Shown here: one piece after another, positions 7,485-15,329 of the stretch
How positions within the stretch are numbered: position 1 is the first letter of the stretch
Layout: each line of letters begins with the position of its first letter
Assembly (NCBI GenBank): GCA_900552465.1
Contig: URZO01000008.1
Coordinates: 33,798 to 97,797 of the forward strand
DNA length: 64,000 nucleotides
Reading direction: 5' to 3'
Source of the DNA: an uncultured Parabacteroides sp.
GTDB taxonomy: Bacteria; Bacteroidota; Bacteroidia; Bacteroidales; Tannerellaceae
Made by a program: the position numbers and the translations under genes
Notes under the pieces: model-generated
Database searches by the model: none
Told to the model about the DNA's origin: nothing
The model's input: the letters and a program-made list of their open reading frames with translations, nothing else

Positions 7485-10157
7485 TCAGAATTTATAGGTG
7501 TATGACAGGGAAGGGACGAAGAGGAACAGCAAGGTCTGCTCGAGGACTGCCTCCCGGCCATTCTCGGTCGTATAGAAACAGGGACGGACGGAGAACGGGT
7601 TCGCCTTGAAGTAAGCATTGCAGAGGCTCAGGTTCCAGATTCCCATCCGCCCGTTTTTCTTGTAGCGGTAGAAGTTTGCGCCCAGGTCCAGGCGGTGGTA
7701 AGGTGAAAGCTGGTAATTGTTGCGTGAGCTGGCACTCGTGCCCTCACCGCTGCCGCCATACCACCAGAATTCCTGCCGGTATCCGTTTTCGGTGTAATCC
7801 GGCGAAGAGCGGTAATACATATCCTGGATCGTGACGTGATTGCCTGACTTGTACATCCAGGCAGCCGTCAGCTCCACCTTCCGGGAAAGTTTGTAGGACG
7901 CAACGATGTCGATCTTATGCCGGTTGTCATATTTGGAGGGGAAACGGACGCCTTTGTTCACCGACCCGTCCGGAAACCAGCGGTCGGACCAGGAAAGCGT
8001 ATAACCGATCCAGCCGTTAAACCGCCCGGCCTTCTTCTGTGCCATCAGCTCCAACCCGTAGGAACGGCCGCGTCCCACCCCTACCCGGTCTTCCCAACCG
8101 GAAAAAGCCGGCACGACCAGGCTGTTGTCTTTATATTCCACCAGATTATTCATCCGCTTGTAATAACCCTCCGCCGAAAAGTCAAACCCTTTATAATGCC
8201 AGAACAGGCCGCCGGTCACCTGATGCGCACTCATCGGACGTATCTGCCCGGTTACCGGAACCCATATATCCGTCGGCTGGCTGATATAGCTGTTGGACAG
8301 CAGATGGATATACTGGTTCATCTTCGTATAGGAAGCCTTGACCGACACTCGCCGGCCCAACAGGTAACGGGCGGAGAAGCGGGGTTGCAGGGACTGATAG
8401 GTTTCACCCTGCACATGAAAGAGTGTGAAGCGCAGGCCGGCATTCACCCGAAGGCGGTCGGTCAGCGTCATCTCGTCTTCTGCGTACGCCGAGACTTCAT
8501 GCCCATGAATCAGGGAATGGGAGAAGACGGTGTTGTTCTTTTGCGTGACGACCGAATCCTTGTACCAGGAACTCATGTTGCTCTGCTCAGGACGAAAGAT
8601 ATGGAAAAGGTAATCGCCTCCCATCCGGATCCGATGGTCGGCATTGGGGCGATAGTCGAAGGAAGCGCGGAGGCTGACGTCTTCCATCGCCGAACGGTAG
8701 TGCCCTTCCTGGAAATACACCTGGTCGCCTCTGTCGTGGAAGGCCATAAACGTATTTTGTTTCTGAATGATATGGGAACGATAGCGGGTGTAGCCTCCCG
8801 TAAACGTGGCAAACAGTTTCTTATTGATCACGTAGTTCCATCCGGCAGACCCGATCAGGTTTCCCCAGCGCCAGCGGAAATCGCGGTCTTCGCCATGTAT
8901 GTCTTTCGAATCCTCCCCGTTCCGGTAGCTGTCGCTTCCCATATAAAAACTGAGGTAGGCACGGCTCTTGTCCGAGAAAGAATAGTCCACTTTGGCATTC
9001 ATATCATAGAAATGATAGCCGCCTTTCAGGTCGGTATCCGAACTGCTGGGCACCGCCTTCATGAGCGGCCAGGTAATCAGTTCCATCCAGGTACGACGTA
9101 CCGAGACGTTGAAGGAGGAGCGGTCTTTAATGATCGGTCCCTCCAGATTGGCACGTGCGGCCAACAGTCCGATCGAGATATTCCCGTGATACTCCTTCCG
9201 ATTCCCTTCGTTTGTACGGACGTCTATAACGGAAGAAAGTCTCCCGCCGTATTCCGCCGGAAAACTTCCCTTGTAAAAAGTCGTATTCTTCACCGCATCC
9301 GGATTGAAAGCGGAGAAGAACCCAAGTATATGATTCGTATGGTAAATCGGGTTTCCGTCCAGCAGGTAGAGGTTATCATCCCCATCACCTCCCCGCACAT
9401 ACAGTCCGCTCATACCTTCCGTCCCGACAGTCGTCCCCGGAAGTCGTTGCAGGGTCTTGACAACATCCGTCTCACCCAGAAGCGCCGGCAGCGATTTCAC
9501 CCTGCTGACCGGTATATCCACCATTCCTACCCAGCTGTTAAGCACATCGGACCTCGGCAGGATTCCTTGCACGACAACCTCTCCCAAAGCCCCTGCCGCT
9601 TTCAAAGGCAAGTCGACCAGCGTATCTTTAGTCAGTTCGAATGTGACGGTATAGCGCTCATATCCGACATAAGAGGATGACAATTCCACCTTTCCCGGTG
9701 GCAGCGTGATGCTGTAGAAACCATAGTTATTGGAGACGGAGCCTTTCCCGGAAACCCGCTCGATCACAGTAGCAGAGATCAAGCTCTCGTATGAAGCAGA
9801 ATCACGGATAAACCCACTGATCGTATACAGGCGGGGCTTCCGCTTCAAAATCACATATTGCCCTGCCACCCGGTAGATAAGCGGCAAAGGATCGAACAGC
9901 CGTTTCAGGCAATAGGAAAGGGATTCTTCATGTACCGTCAGCGAAACCTTCTGATAGTCTTTCAGCATAGACGATTCGTATGAAAAGAAGATACCGGTCT
10001 GCTTCTCTATTTCCGACAGGATGTCCTGCAGCGGGACATTCCGCATATCCAGCGTCACAGACGGAGTCGGATCAACAGATAAAGGCAGAAGACCGCTCGC
10101 CCGAAGCAACGGACAACAGACACAAAGCCCTATAACAAACAGGTAAACACGATACAT
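7485..10157 (-). CDS. TonB-dependent receptor with STN domain, second copy
   Basis: The 890-residue protein has the same architecture as the receptor at 3548-6277: signal peptide, STN domain (VTLDMRNVPLQDILSEIEKQ), carboxypeptidase-regulatory-like domain (ISGFIRDSASYESL), plug (GLYVRGGDGDDNLYLLDG) and a barrel ending SLSYTYKF. It starts 3 bp after the FecR gene stop, so sigma-regulator control and receptor are physically joined. It is probably an outer-membrane importer whose STN domain contacts FecR when ligand binds. The two receptors are related throughout, which suggests a tandem duplication of the receptor/lipoprotein pair followed by divergence. The ligand is unknown. Confidence 0.93.
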   Translation of the reverse strand: MYRVYLFVIGLCVCCPLLRASGLLPLSVDPTPSVTLDMRNVPLQDILSEIEKQTGIFFSYESSMLKDYQKVSLTVHEESLSYCLKRLFDPLPLIYRVAGQYVILKRKPRLYTISGFIRDSASYESLISATVIERVSGKGSVSNNYGFYSITLPPGKVELSSSYVGYERYTVTFELTKDTLVDLPLKAAGALGEVVVQGILPRSDVLNSWVGMVDIPVSRVKSLPALLGETDVVKTLQRLPGTTVGTEGMSGLYVRGGDGDDNLYLLDGNPIYHTNHILGFFSAFNPDAVKNTTFYKGSFPAEYGGRLSSVIDVRTNEGNRKEYHGNISIGLLAARANLEGPIIKDRSSFNVSVRRTWMELITWPLMKAVPSSSDTDLKGGYHFYDMNAKVDYSFSDKSRAYLSFYMGSDSYRNGEDSKDIHGEDRDFRWRWGNLIGSAGWNYVINKKLFATFTGGYTRYRSHIIQKQNTFMAFHDRGDQVYFQEGHYRSAMEDVSLRASFDYRPNADHRIRMGGDYLFHIFRPEQSNMSSWYKDSVVTQKNNTVFSHSLIHGHEVSAYAEDEMTLTDRLRVNAGLRFTLFHVQGETYQSLQPRFSARYLLGRRVSVKASYTKMNQYIHLLSNSYISQPTDIWVPVTGQIRPMSAHQVTGGLFWHYKGFDFSAEGYYKRMNNLVEYKDNSLVVPAFSGWEDRVGVGRGRSYGLELMAQKKAGRFNGWIGYTLSWSDRWFPDGSVNKGVRFPSKYDNRHKIDIVASYKLSRKVELTAAWMYKSGNHVTIQDMYYRSSPDYTENGYRQEFWWYGGSGEGTSASSRNNYQLSPYHRLDLGANFYRYKKNGRMGIWNLSLCNAYFKANPFSVRPCFYTTENGREAVLEQTLLFLFVPSLSYTYKF

Positions 10158-10159
10158 AC

Positions 10160-11008
10160 TTATTTTCTTTTATCTGCCCGGGGGACGAGACGGATATCCA
10201 ATGTCTGATTAATCACCATCAAAACGTCGTCGAGGGGCAGGTCATTGAATGTGGCTGTTAATCTGGAATCCGGAGCGTCTACCTTATTCGTAATCTCCAC
10301 GTGGTAATAATCGTTCAGATCGTCGATCACCTTCTCCAAAGGAGTATCGTTGAAGCGCAACTGCTTCGTCTTCCAGGACAGATTATTCGGGTTTTCCTCC
10401 GTCAGTATTTCTATCTCCTTCTTTTCGTTGGAATAGGAGGCGGACATTCCGGCGGTCAGGACGACCGGTTCAGGCTCCTCGCCGGCAGTAAAACGGACTT
10501 TTCCGGTGACGACATTCACTTCCGTGCCGCCCGGTTGTTCATTCACCTGGAAACTGGTTCCTAAAACCGTCACTTCCGTCAGAGCCGTATGGACAGAAAA
10601 GGGGCGTGCTTCATTCCGCTTCACCTGGAAAAAGGCTCTTCCAGTCATCTCCACTACACGCCGCTCCTTTCCATATACCTTTGCATCATACCGGAGCGTT
10701 GAGCCTCCAGCCATCGAAACCAACGTACTGTCAGGCAGGTAGACATCCTTCAACTGTCCCGGTGCAGTAACAACAGACACCCATTCGGGTACGTTCCGTT
10801 CTGTCATATAAAAAGTTCCGAACCCGATCAACAAGAGCATAACAGAGGCTGCCGCCATCCAGTAACGGCGGAAAGACACCTTGCGACGAATACCTTGCCG
10901 GGCGGCAAACCGCTCCCAGGCTTTATCCGTATCCAAGCTTCCCTCTTTGTAGCGCCGGGCCACAAAGCGGAGGCGTTTTTCTAATCTGTCATCTTGCTCG
11001 TTGTTCAT
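10160..11008 (-). CDS. FecR-type anti-sigma factor
   Basis: The 282-residue protein has a cytoplasmic N-terminal part, one membrane segment at about residues 45-66 (YWMAAASVMLLLIGFG), a periplasmic FecR domain (LPDSTLVSMAGGSTLRYDAK onward) and a C-terminal DUF4974-like region (RFNDTPLEKVIDDLNDYYHV). This matches Bacteroidetes FecR proteins, which hold an ECF sigma factor at the membrane and release it on a signal from an STN receptor. The receptor gene follows at once. The sigma gene is two genes upstream, separated by an outer-membrane barrel gene, which is not the usual immediate sigma/FecR order. The start ATG gives a normal-length protein. Confidence 0.92.
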   Translation of the reverse strand: MNNEQDDRLEKRLRFVARRYKEGSLDTDKAWERFAARQGIRRKVSFRRYWMAAASVMLLLIGFGTFYMTERNVPEWVSVVTAPGQLKDVYLPDSTLVSMAGGSTLRYDAKVYGKERRVVEMTGRAFFQVKRNEARPFSVHTALTEVTVLGTSFQVNEQPGGTEVNVVTGKVRFTAGEEPEPVVLTAGMSASYSNEKKEIEILTEENPNNLSWKTKQLRFNDTPLEKVIDDLNDYYHVEITNKVDAPDSRLTATFNDLPLDDVLMVINQTLDIRLVPRADKRK

Positions 11009-11072
11009 CTTCTTTTAATTGACAATTGATAATTGACAATGGGCAGTTAATACTTAATCAATCATTCACTGC

Positions 11073-11819
11073 TCATTTACCCAACTTAAACTTATACCCG
11101 ACAGACAAGCTGAGGGTATGATACTTAAGATCGCACTTGTCGTATTTATATTCTTTTCCCAGTGAGGCTTCGTAACCTACGTTCATCACCCACTGTTTCA
11201 CCTCTACTCCGACCTGTAACGAGAAGCCCCAGTCGAAAGGATTGTCGTGCGTCCATCCTTCATGTCCGAAACCTGTTCCGACCCATCCGCCACCATAGCT
11301 GTTGCCATCGTAATATCCGTTACTGCTATAACCACCATAACCATAGCCTGTACCCGGTGTATATTCCATATAACTATACTGGTCTTTATCACCCAATGAA
11401 TAACCCACATACGGACCGGCAGCCAGATTCAACCTTACATCATCCGCCAACCTAAATGAAAAATTCGCCATCAAAGGCACTTGCAGGATATGGCTGTTCC
11501 GCTTAGAGCGAATTTCTCCGAACATCACATCCGATTGCTCAGCACCAGTCGGATAAATACTTCCATACGTAATCGTATGGTAAGAATATCCGCGCTGTGT
11601 ATAATACAATCCCGATTTCAAAGAAAAGAAATCCGGCTTAACAGCATATTCAACCCCAACGCCCATTTTCCAGCGTGAATTCCATTTTTGCTCATCCGAA
11701 TAGAAACCTCCGCCCCTACTGATAGCCGTCATTCCCACCTCCGGCGTCAGCGACCAACGTTGTGCACTCACTGATACTACACACATCATCAACATCACAA
11801 ATAATACGAATTTCTTCAT
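11073..11819 (-). CDS. Outer membrane beta-barrel protein
   Basis: I place the start at the ATG at 11819, ten codons inside the longest frame, because it begins a normal signal peptide (MKKFVLFVMLMM, cleavage near VSAQ) with a purine-rich AAAAAGAG just upstream. The mature part of about 230 residues has the alternating pattern and repeated Gly/Tyr strands of a small outer-membrane porin-like barrel (PorT/OmpW-like in Bacteroidetes) ending LSVGYKFKLGK. A region near residues 140-175 is rich in Gly, Tyr and Ser and is probably an extracellular loop. It lies between the sigma gene and the FecR gene and has its own candidate ECF promoter. The specific role is unknown. Confidence 0.78.
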   Translation of the reverse strand: MKKFVLFVMLMMCVVSVSAQRWSLTPEVGMTAISRGGGFYSDEQKWNSRWKMGVGVEYAVKPDFFSLKSGLYYTQRGYSYHTITYGSIYPTGAEQSDVMFGEIRSKRNSHILQVPLMANFSFRLADDVRLNLAAGPYVGYSLGDKDQYSYMEYTPGTGYGYGGYSSNGYYDGNSYGGGWVGTGFGHEGWTHDNPFDWGFSLQVGVEVKQWVMNVGYEASLGKEYKYDKCDLKYHTLSLSVGYKFKLGK

Positions 11820-11866
11820 CTCTCTTTTTAGCTTTAGTGATACAAACATTTTAAACTTTCTAACAC

Positions 11867-11893
11867 TAAGACTAAGAATTCCGGAAAAACCCC
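11867..11893 (-). promoter_or_regulatory. Putative ECF sigma promoter for the barrel/FecR/receptor genes
   Basis: On the minus strand GGGGTTTTTCC (11893-11883) and GTCTTA (11872-11867) are spaced by 10 nt, the same boxes as at 6303-6328. The motif starts just after the sigma gene stop and about 48-74 nt before the barrel gene start. It would let the sigma factor drive the barrel, FecR and second receptor genes. Confidence 0.55.
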
Positions 11894-11900
11894 TATCCGT

Positions 11901-12416
11901 TCAGGAGAAAAAGAAACAATAAATCCGTACGGCAGTCTCCCGCAACGTCTTCAACGCTTTTCCTATCTGGTTCTCGACTGTTTTAATCGATATATTCAGT
12001 TCCTCCGCAATCTCCTGGTATTTCAATCCGTCCCGTTTGGAAAGCAGAAATATCTTTTTCCGCTCGGGAGGCAACTCGTCGATAGCCGCCCAAAGGCGGG
12101 CGTCGCGCTCGGACTGGTACATCTGTTCCTCCTCCGACGTGTCTTCCATATCGGCAAGGAACTCTGTTGTCTGCCCTGTGTCGGCAGACTGAGCGATAAG
12201 TGTGAGGGAACGGTTTCGTACAGCCTGGTACAGATAAGATTTAAAGTTGGCAATCGTCACGTTATGGCAACATTTGTCCCAAACATCGGCAAATGCTTGC
12301 TGCACGACATCTTCGGCATCTTCCGTCTTTTCGGTAAAACGAAGTGCAAACATGCATAAGGGCCTGTAAAGGTCCTTGAAAATACGTTCAAATTCTCCCG
12401 CAGATATTGCCGCCAT
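11901..12416 (-). CDS. ECF RNA polymerase sigma factor (FecI-like)
   Basis: The 171-residue product has sigma-70 region 2 (KDLYRPLCMFALRFTEKTED, then AEDVVQQAFADVW) and region 4 (LPPERKKIFLLSKRDGLKYQ, then EIAEELNISIKTVENQIGKA), with nothing else, as in Bacteroidetes ECF factors paired with FecR. It is the first gene of the minus-strand block and probably controls the two promoters with shared motifs at 11867-11893 and 6303-6328. Its own promoter looks like a housekeeping one. The C-terminus ends YCFFFS, which is not a conserved feature. Confidence 0.93.
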   Translation of the reverse strand: MAAISAGEFERIFKDLYRPLCMFALRFTEKTEDAEDVVQQAFADVWDKCCHNVTIANFKSYLYQAVRNRSLTLIAQSADTGQTTEFLADMEDTSEEEQMYQSERDARLWAAIDELPPERKKIFLLSKRDGLKYQEIAEELNISIKTVENQIGKALKTLRETAVRIYCFFFS

Positions 12417-12443
12417 ACGTTTGTTACTTGTCTCTATTCACTG

Positions 12444-12451
12444 CAAAGTAA
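12444..12451 (-). promoter_or_regulatory. Candidate -7 box of the ECF sigma gene
   Basis: The minus strand reads TTACTTTG, one mismatch from the Bacteroidetes -7 consensus TAnnTTTG, 28 nt before the sigma start codon. No convincing -33 box was seen. Confidence 0.35.
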
Positions 12452-12555
12452 AGCAGTTTTCCATTTAACAATCCGATTTTCAGGTTATTTATTATGATTT
12501 TAATAAAATATATCGTATTCCGGAGAGGTATAGGTATTTTATACAAAAAGACATG

Positions 12556-12583
12556 AAAAAGGGCAGGTTAAACACCTACCCTT
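12556..12583 (-). terminator. Rho-independent terminator after trpS
   Basis: On the minus strand a 10 bp stem (AAGGGTAGGT with ACCTGCCCTT, one T-G pair) with a 5 nt loop is followed by TTTTT. It lies 29 bp past the trpS stop. Confidence 0.75.
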
Positions 12584-12611
12584 CCAAATATCTTCCTATT
12601 TAAGAATATGC

Positions 12612-13664
12612 TTATCCTCTGAAGCCGATAATCTCGCGAACCTCACGCAAGGTTTTCGCTGCACTTTCACTGGCTCTCTCAGCACCCATGCGGGCTACCT
12701 TTTCCATATATTCCTCATTGGAGCGGATATCCAGGATACGCTCCCGAATCGGGGCGCAGAAATTGGAGATATCTTCGGCCAGCTGCTTTTTCAGATCGCC
12801 GTAGCGAATCTCACAGTTGTTATATTTCTCATTGAAGAAATCGTAAGTATCCTTTGTCGACACGATTTCCATCATCGTAAACAGATTGGCAATCGGTTCA
12901 GGCTTCACACTGTTCGGTTCCGTTGGACCGGCATCGGTCACGGCCTTCATCACCTTCTTTTTGATCGTCTTCTCGTCATCGATCAGGTAGATTGCATTTC
13001 CCTCGCTCTTTCCCATCTTACCGGAACCGTCCAGACCGGGCACTTTGATCGCCTTATGCGAATAGTAGAAAGAGGCGGGTTCCGGAAAGAACTCGACCCC
13101 GAACGTAGAATTGAAGCGGCGGGCAAAGCGGCGGGCCATCTCCATGTTCTGTTCCTGGTCTTTCCCGACCGGTACTTTTACAGCCTTATGAATGATAATG
13201 TCGGCAGCCATCAAAGTCGGATAAGTCAACAAACCGGCGCTTACGCTATGCTTGTTGCTCTCGTTGAAGATTTCCTTTTCCACATCGCCTTCCGTTGTTT
13301 CCACCCGGTCGATATGCAACTGCTGGCGTGCTTTGTCCTTAAACGAAGTCGTACGCATCAGCTCACCGATCCCGGCATTCATATTCAGATACAGATACAA
13401 CTCAGCCACCTCACGCACATCGCTCTGGATGTAGATCGTCGCTTTTTCCGGATCGATGCCGCAAGCCAGATATTCGGCCAGGATCGTCTTCACGCTGTTA
13501 CGGATATTATCGGGATGCGGATGTGTAGTCAACGAGTGCCAATCTGCAATGAAGAAAAAGCAATTATACTCATTTTGCATTTGCAAAAATCCTTTTACTG
13601 CTCCGAAGTAATTCCCCAGATGCAAATTACCGGTTGGCCGGATGCCACTTACGACTGTTTCCAT
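12612..13664 (-). CDS. trpS: Tryptophanyl-tRNA synthetase
   Basis: This class I aminoacyl-tRNA synthetase charges tRNA-Trp. I use the ATG at 13664 (METVVSGIRPTGNLHLGNYF), because the 12 upstream codons of the longer frame precede the conserved start of the family. The HIGH-type signature appears as GNLHLGN and the KMSKS-type loop as GKMGKSEGN. With 350 residues the length is typical. Further family blocks include the DWHSLT segment and the VPVGKDQEQNMEMAR region. A clear TATCTTTG promoter box lies 34 bp upstream and a terminator follows, so the gene seems to be a single transcription unit. Confidence 0.97.
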   Translation of the reverse strand: METVVSGIRPTGNLHLGNYFGAVKGFLQMQNEYNCFFFIADWHSLTTHPHPDNIRNSVKTILAEYLACGIDPEKATIYIQSDVREVAELYLYLNMNAGIGELMRTTSFKDKARQQLHIDRVETTEGDVEKEIFNESNKHSVSAGLLTYPTLMAADIIIHKAVKVPVGKDQEQNMEMARRFARRFNSTFGVEFFPEPASFYYSHKAIKVPGLDGSGKMGKSEGNAIYLIDDEKTIKKKVMKAVTDAGPTEPNSVKPEPIANLFTMMEIVSTKDTYDFFNEKYNNCEIRYGDLKKQLAEDISNFCAPIRERILDIRSNEEYMEKVARMGAERASESAAKTLREVREIIGFRG

Positions 13665-13697
13665 TTTCTTTCTATTCAAATTATTATTCAAGTGGCG

Positions 13698-13705
13698 CAA
13701 AGATA
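13698..13705 (-). promoter_or_regulatory. Promoter -7 box of trpS
   Basis: The minus strand reads TATCTTTG, an exact match to TAnnTTTG, 34 nt before the trpS start codon. Confidence 0.7.
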
Positions 13706-13730
13706 GTAATTATTTCCCAAAGTTATAATC

Positions 13731-14582
13731 CTATAACTTCGTTCCGCAGTACTTACAGTACTCCGCTTCCTCCTCGTGTCCGGTCTGGTGGCAATGCGGA
13801 CATTCCATCCGGCTTTTCTTTCGCTGTTCCCCGACCATCGTCGCCGAAACGATCCCTGTCGGGACAGCAATAATCGTATAACCGATCAGCATCACGATAG
13901 CCGAAAGAAAACGTCCGGCAGGCGTAACGGGCGTTATATCGCCATACCCGACAGTCGTCATCGTCACAATCGCCCAATAGATGCTGTTCGGAATGTTATT
14001 GAACTGCGTTCCGGGTTGGTTTCCTTCTATCATATACATGATCGTCCCGATCGAAGTGACCAGGATCAACACGAAAAAGAAAAAGACAAAAATCTTCGGT
14101 GCACTGATCCGGAGCGATTTCAACAGCAGGTTCCCTTCCTTCAGGAAATTAAACAGCTTGAACACACGGAAGACCCGGATCAACCGGAATGCCCGGATCA
14201 CAATCAGATAGCGCGTACCGGCAAAGAAAAAGCTCAGGTAGACCGGTAGTGTCGCCAGCAAATCGACAATTCCAAAGAAACTGAAAATATACTTTTTAGG
14301 CCGTGGCGAACAATAGATACGAACCAGGTATTCAAAGGTAAAAAAGGCGGTAAACACATACTCCAATATCCGTAACATTAACGTATAATGATAAGAAAAC
14401 GACTGTATGCTCTCCAGTATCACCACCACCACGCTTGCAATAATAAACCCGATCAGACAAGTATCAAACAGTTTTCCTTTCGGTGTATCCGACTCGAATA
14501 TAATCACATACAACTTCCTCTTCAAGTCCTCATCATGAAGAAAAGCATCCACACGTTCCCGTAGTTTCGTAAAAAGCCTCAT
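13731..14582 (-). CDS. Voltage-gated-type ion (potassium) channel with zinc ribbon tail
   Basis: I place the start at the ATG at 14582 (MRLFTKLRERVD); the longer frame begins with TTG. The 283-residue protein has six predicted membrane segments, including an S4-like helix with spaced arginines (RYLIVIRAFRLIRVFRVF) and a pore with the selectivity signature TMTTVGYGDITP, which marks potassium channels. The C-terminus ends in a small zinc-ribbon-like unit with two CxxC pairs (CPHCHQ and CKYCGTKL), an addition that may serve in assembly or sensing. It is expected in the inner membrane. A TATCTTTG promoter box lies upstream. Whether it is voltage-gated in practice is not known. Confidence 0.9.
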   Translation of the reverse strand: MRLFTKLRERVDAFLHDEDLKRKLYVIIFESDTPKGKLFDTCLIGFIIASVVVVILESIQSFSYHYTLMLRILEYVFTAFFTFEYLVRIYCSPRPKKYIFSFFGIVDLLATLPVYLSFFFAGTRYLIVIRAFRLIRVFRVFKLFNFLKEGNLLLKSLRISAPKIFVFFFFVLILVTSIGTIMYMIEGNQPGTQFNNIPNSIYWAIVTMTTVGYGDITPVTPAGRFLSAIVMLIGYTIIAVPTGIVSATMVGEQRKKSRMECPHCHQTGHEEEAEYCKYCGTKL

Positions 14583-14628
14583 AATCCGAATCTTTATCTT
14601 CAACAACAGTTGAATTTTATTATTGTTA

Positions 14629-14636
14629 CAAAGATA
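14629..14636 (-). promoter_or_regulatory. Promoter -7 box of the ion channel gene
   Basis: The minus strand reads TATCTTTG, an exact TAnnTTTG match, 47 nt before the chosen start codon at 14582. It also supports rejecting the longer TTG-started frame only weakly, since that would still fit. Confidence 0.6.
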
Positions 14637-14987
14637 TATAATAAGCTAATAGGACAATGTGCCGATATGCCAATTATGATATTTGCAAAATTTTGGATCT
14701 CTCGCAAATCAAAAAAACAACAATAACCCCTTTTTCGGTTATTTTTCTATTTCATCCGAAATTCTGATCCGTTTTGAATTGACTCTTTTCACGATTTTCA
14801 TCATCTTTACTGACAACAGAAGAGCGAGGTGCGCAGGTGGTCTGAAAAAACGTGCAATTTGATTACCGGAAACGGGAAACGCCGGCAAAGCGATAAACCT
14901 TAACTTCTGGAGAAGCGCCTGTAGCGAAACGAAGACAGGCAGCGTCTCAATTATTTGAAAGAAGTTCCGGGGGCTTGTCGCCATGAC

Positions 14988-15063
14988 GACCGTCTTCATC
15001 GCCGCCGCGACCGTCTTCATTTGAATGGCGACCGTCTTCGTATGGTATGGTGACCGTCTTCAT
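14988..15063. repeat. Four copies of a 21-22 bp periodic repeat
   Basis: The core GACCGTCTTCAT (third copy GACCGTCTTCG) begins at 14988, 15009, 15030 and 15052, so the period is 21, 21 and 22 bp. The spacers are short, G/C/A-rich and similar but not identical (GCCGCC, GGCG-type). The spacers are too short for a CRISPR array. The period matches two helical turns, so serial protein binding is possible, or it may be a dispersed intergenic repeat. Confidence 0.75.
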
Positions 15064-15329
15064 GGCGATAAAGTTCCGGGAAAATGAAATAAAGGTTGAC
15101 TTTCCGGCAATAGGCCCCCGGAAAAGAGATAAAAGCCTCTTTTTGACGGCTGAAAAGCGGATTGACATTTGTTCTGTTTCGGATGTCTATCGAGCCTGAA
15201 AAATATATTTTATACAATAAGTCCCTTGGACAATTGAAAATTGAGAACTAAAAATGATATTTAAATGATGATTTATTGACATCATGAACGAAAAACAGTA
15301 CATTTATCGCCGACAAATCTTATACGACC

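Larger units (their letters stand above)
14607..15329. other. 723 bp intergenic region without a convincing gene
   Basis: The open frames here are short, composed of the periodic repeat at 14988-15063 and lack recognisable protein features. The left end holds the ion channel promoter. The segment AAGTTCCGGG occurs on both sides of the repeat (near 14963 and 15071). The right 100 bp are AT-rich and include an AATTGAAAATTGAGAA microrepeat at about 15231-15246 and a weak TACATTTA promoter-like box at 15299-15306 before the next gene. Confidence 0.6.

Noticed and set aside
7917..9680. Long open frame of 587 codons on the plus strand inside the second TonB receptor gene
   Set aside because: It is exactly antisense to a strongly supported receptor gene, has no signal, domain or ribosome site, and arises from the codon bias of the real gene.
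2522..12416. Reading the receptor/lipoprotein pairs as SusC/SusD glycan systems
   Set aside because: There is no SusD homologue; the DUF4249 partners and STN domains mark a different class.
14988..15063. Possible CRISPR array
   Set aside because: Repeat core is 12 bp and spacers are about 9-10 bp; no cas genes are near.
14739..15168. Two overlapping minus-strand frames of 93 and 73 codons across the 21 bp repeat
   Set aside because: They consist largely of the translated repeat (MKTV or EDGR units) and have no family resemblance; I regard the DNA repeat as the real feature.
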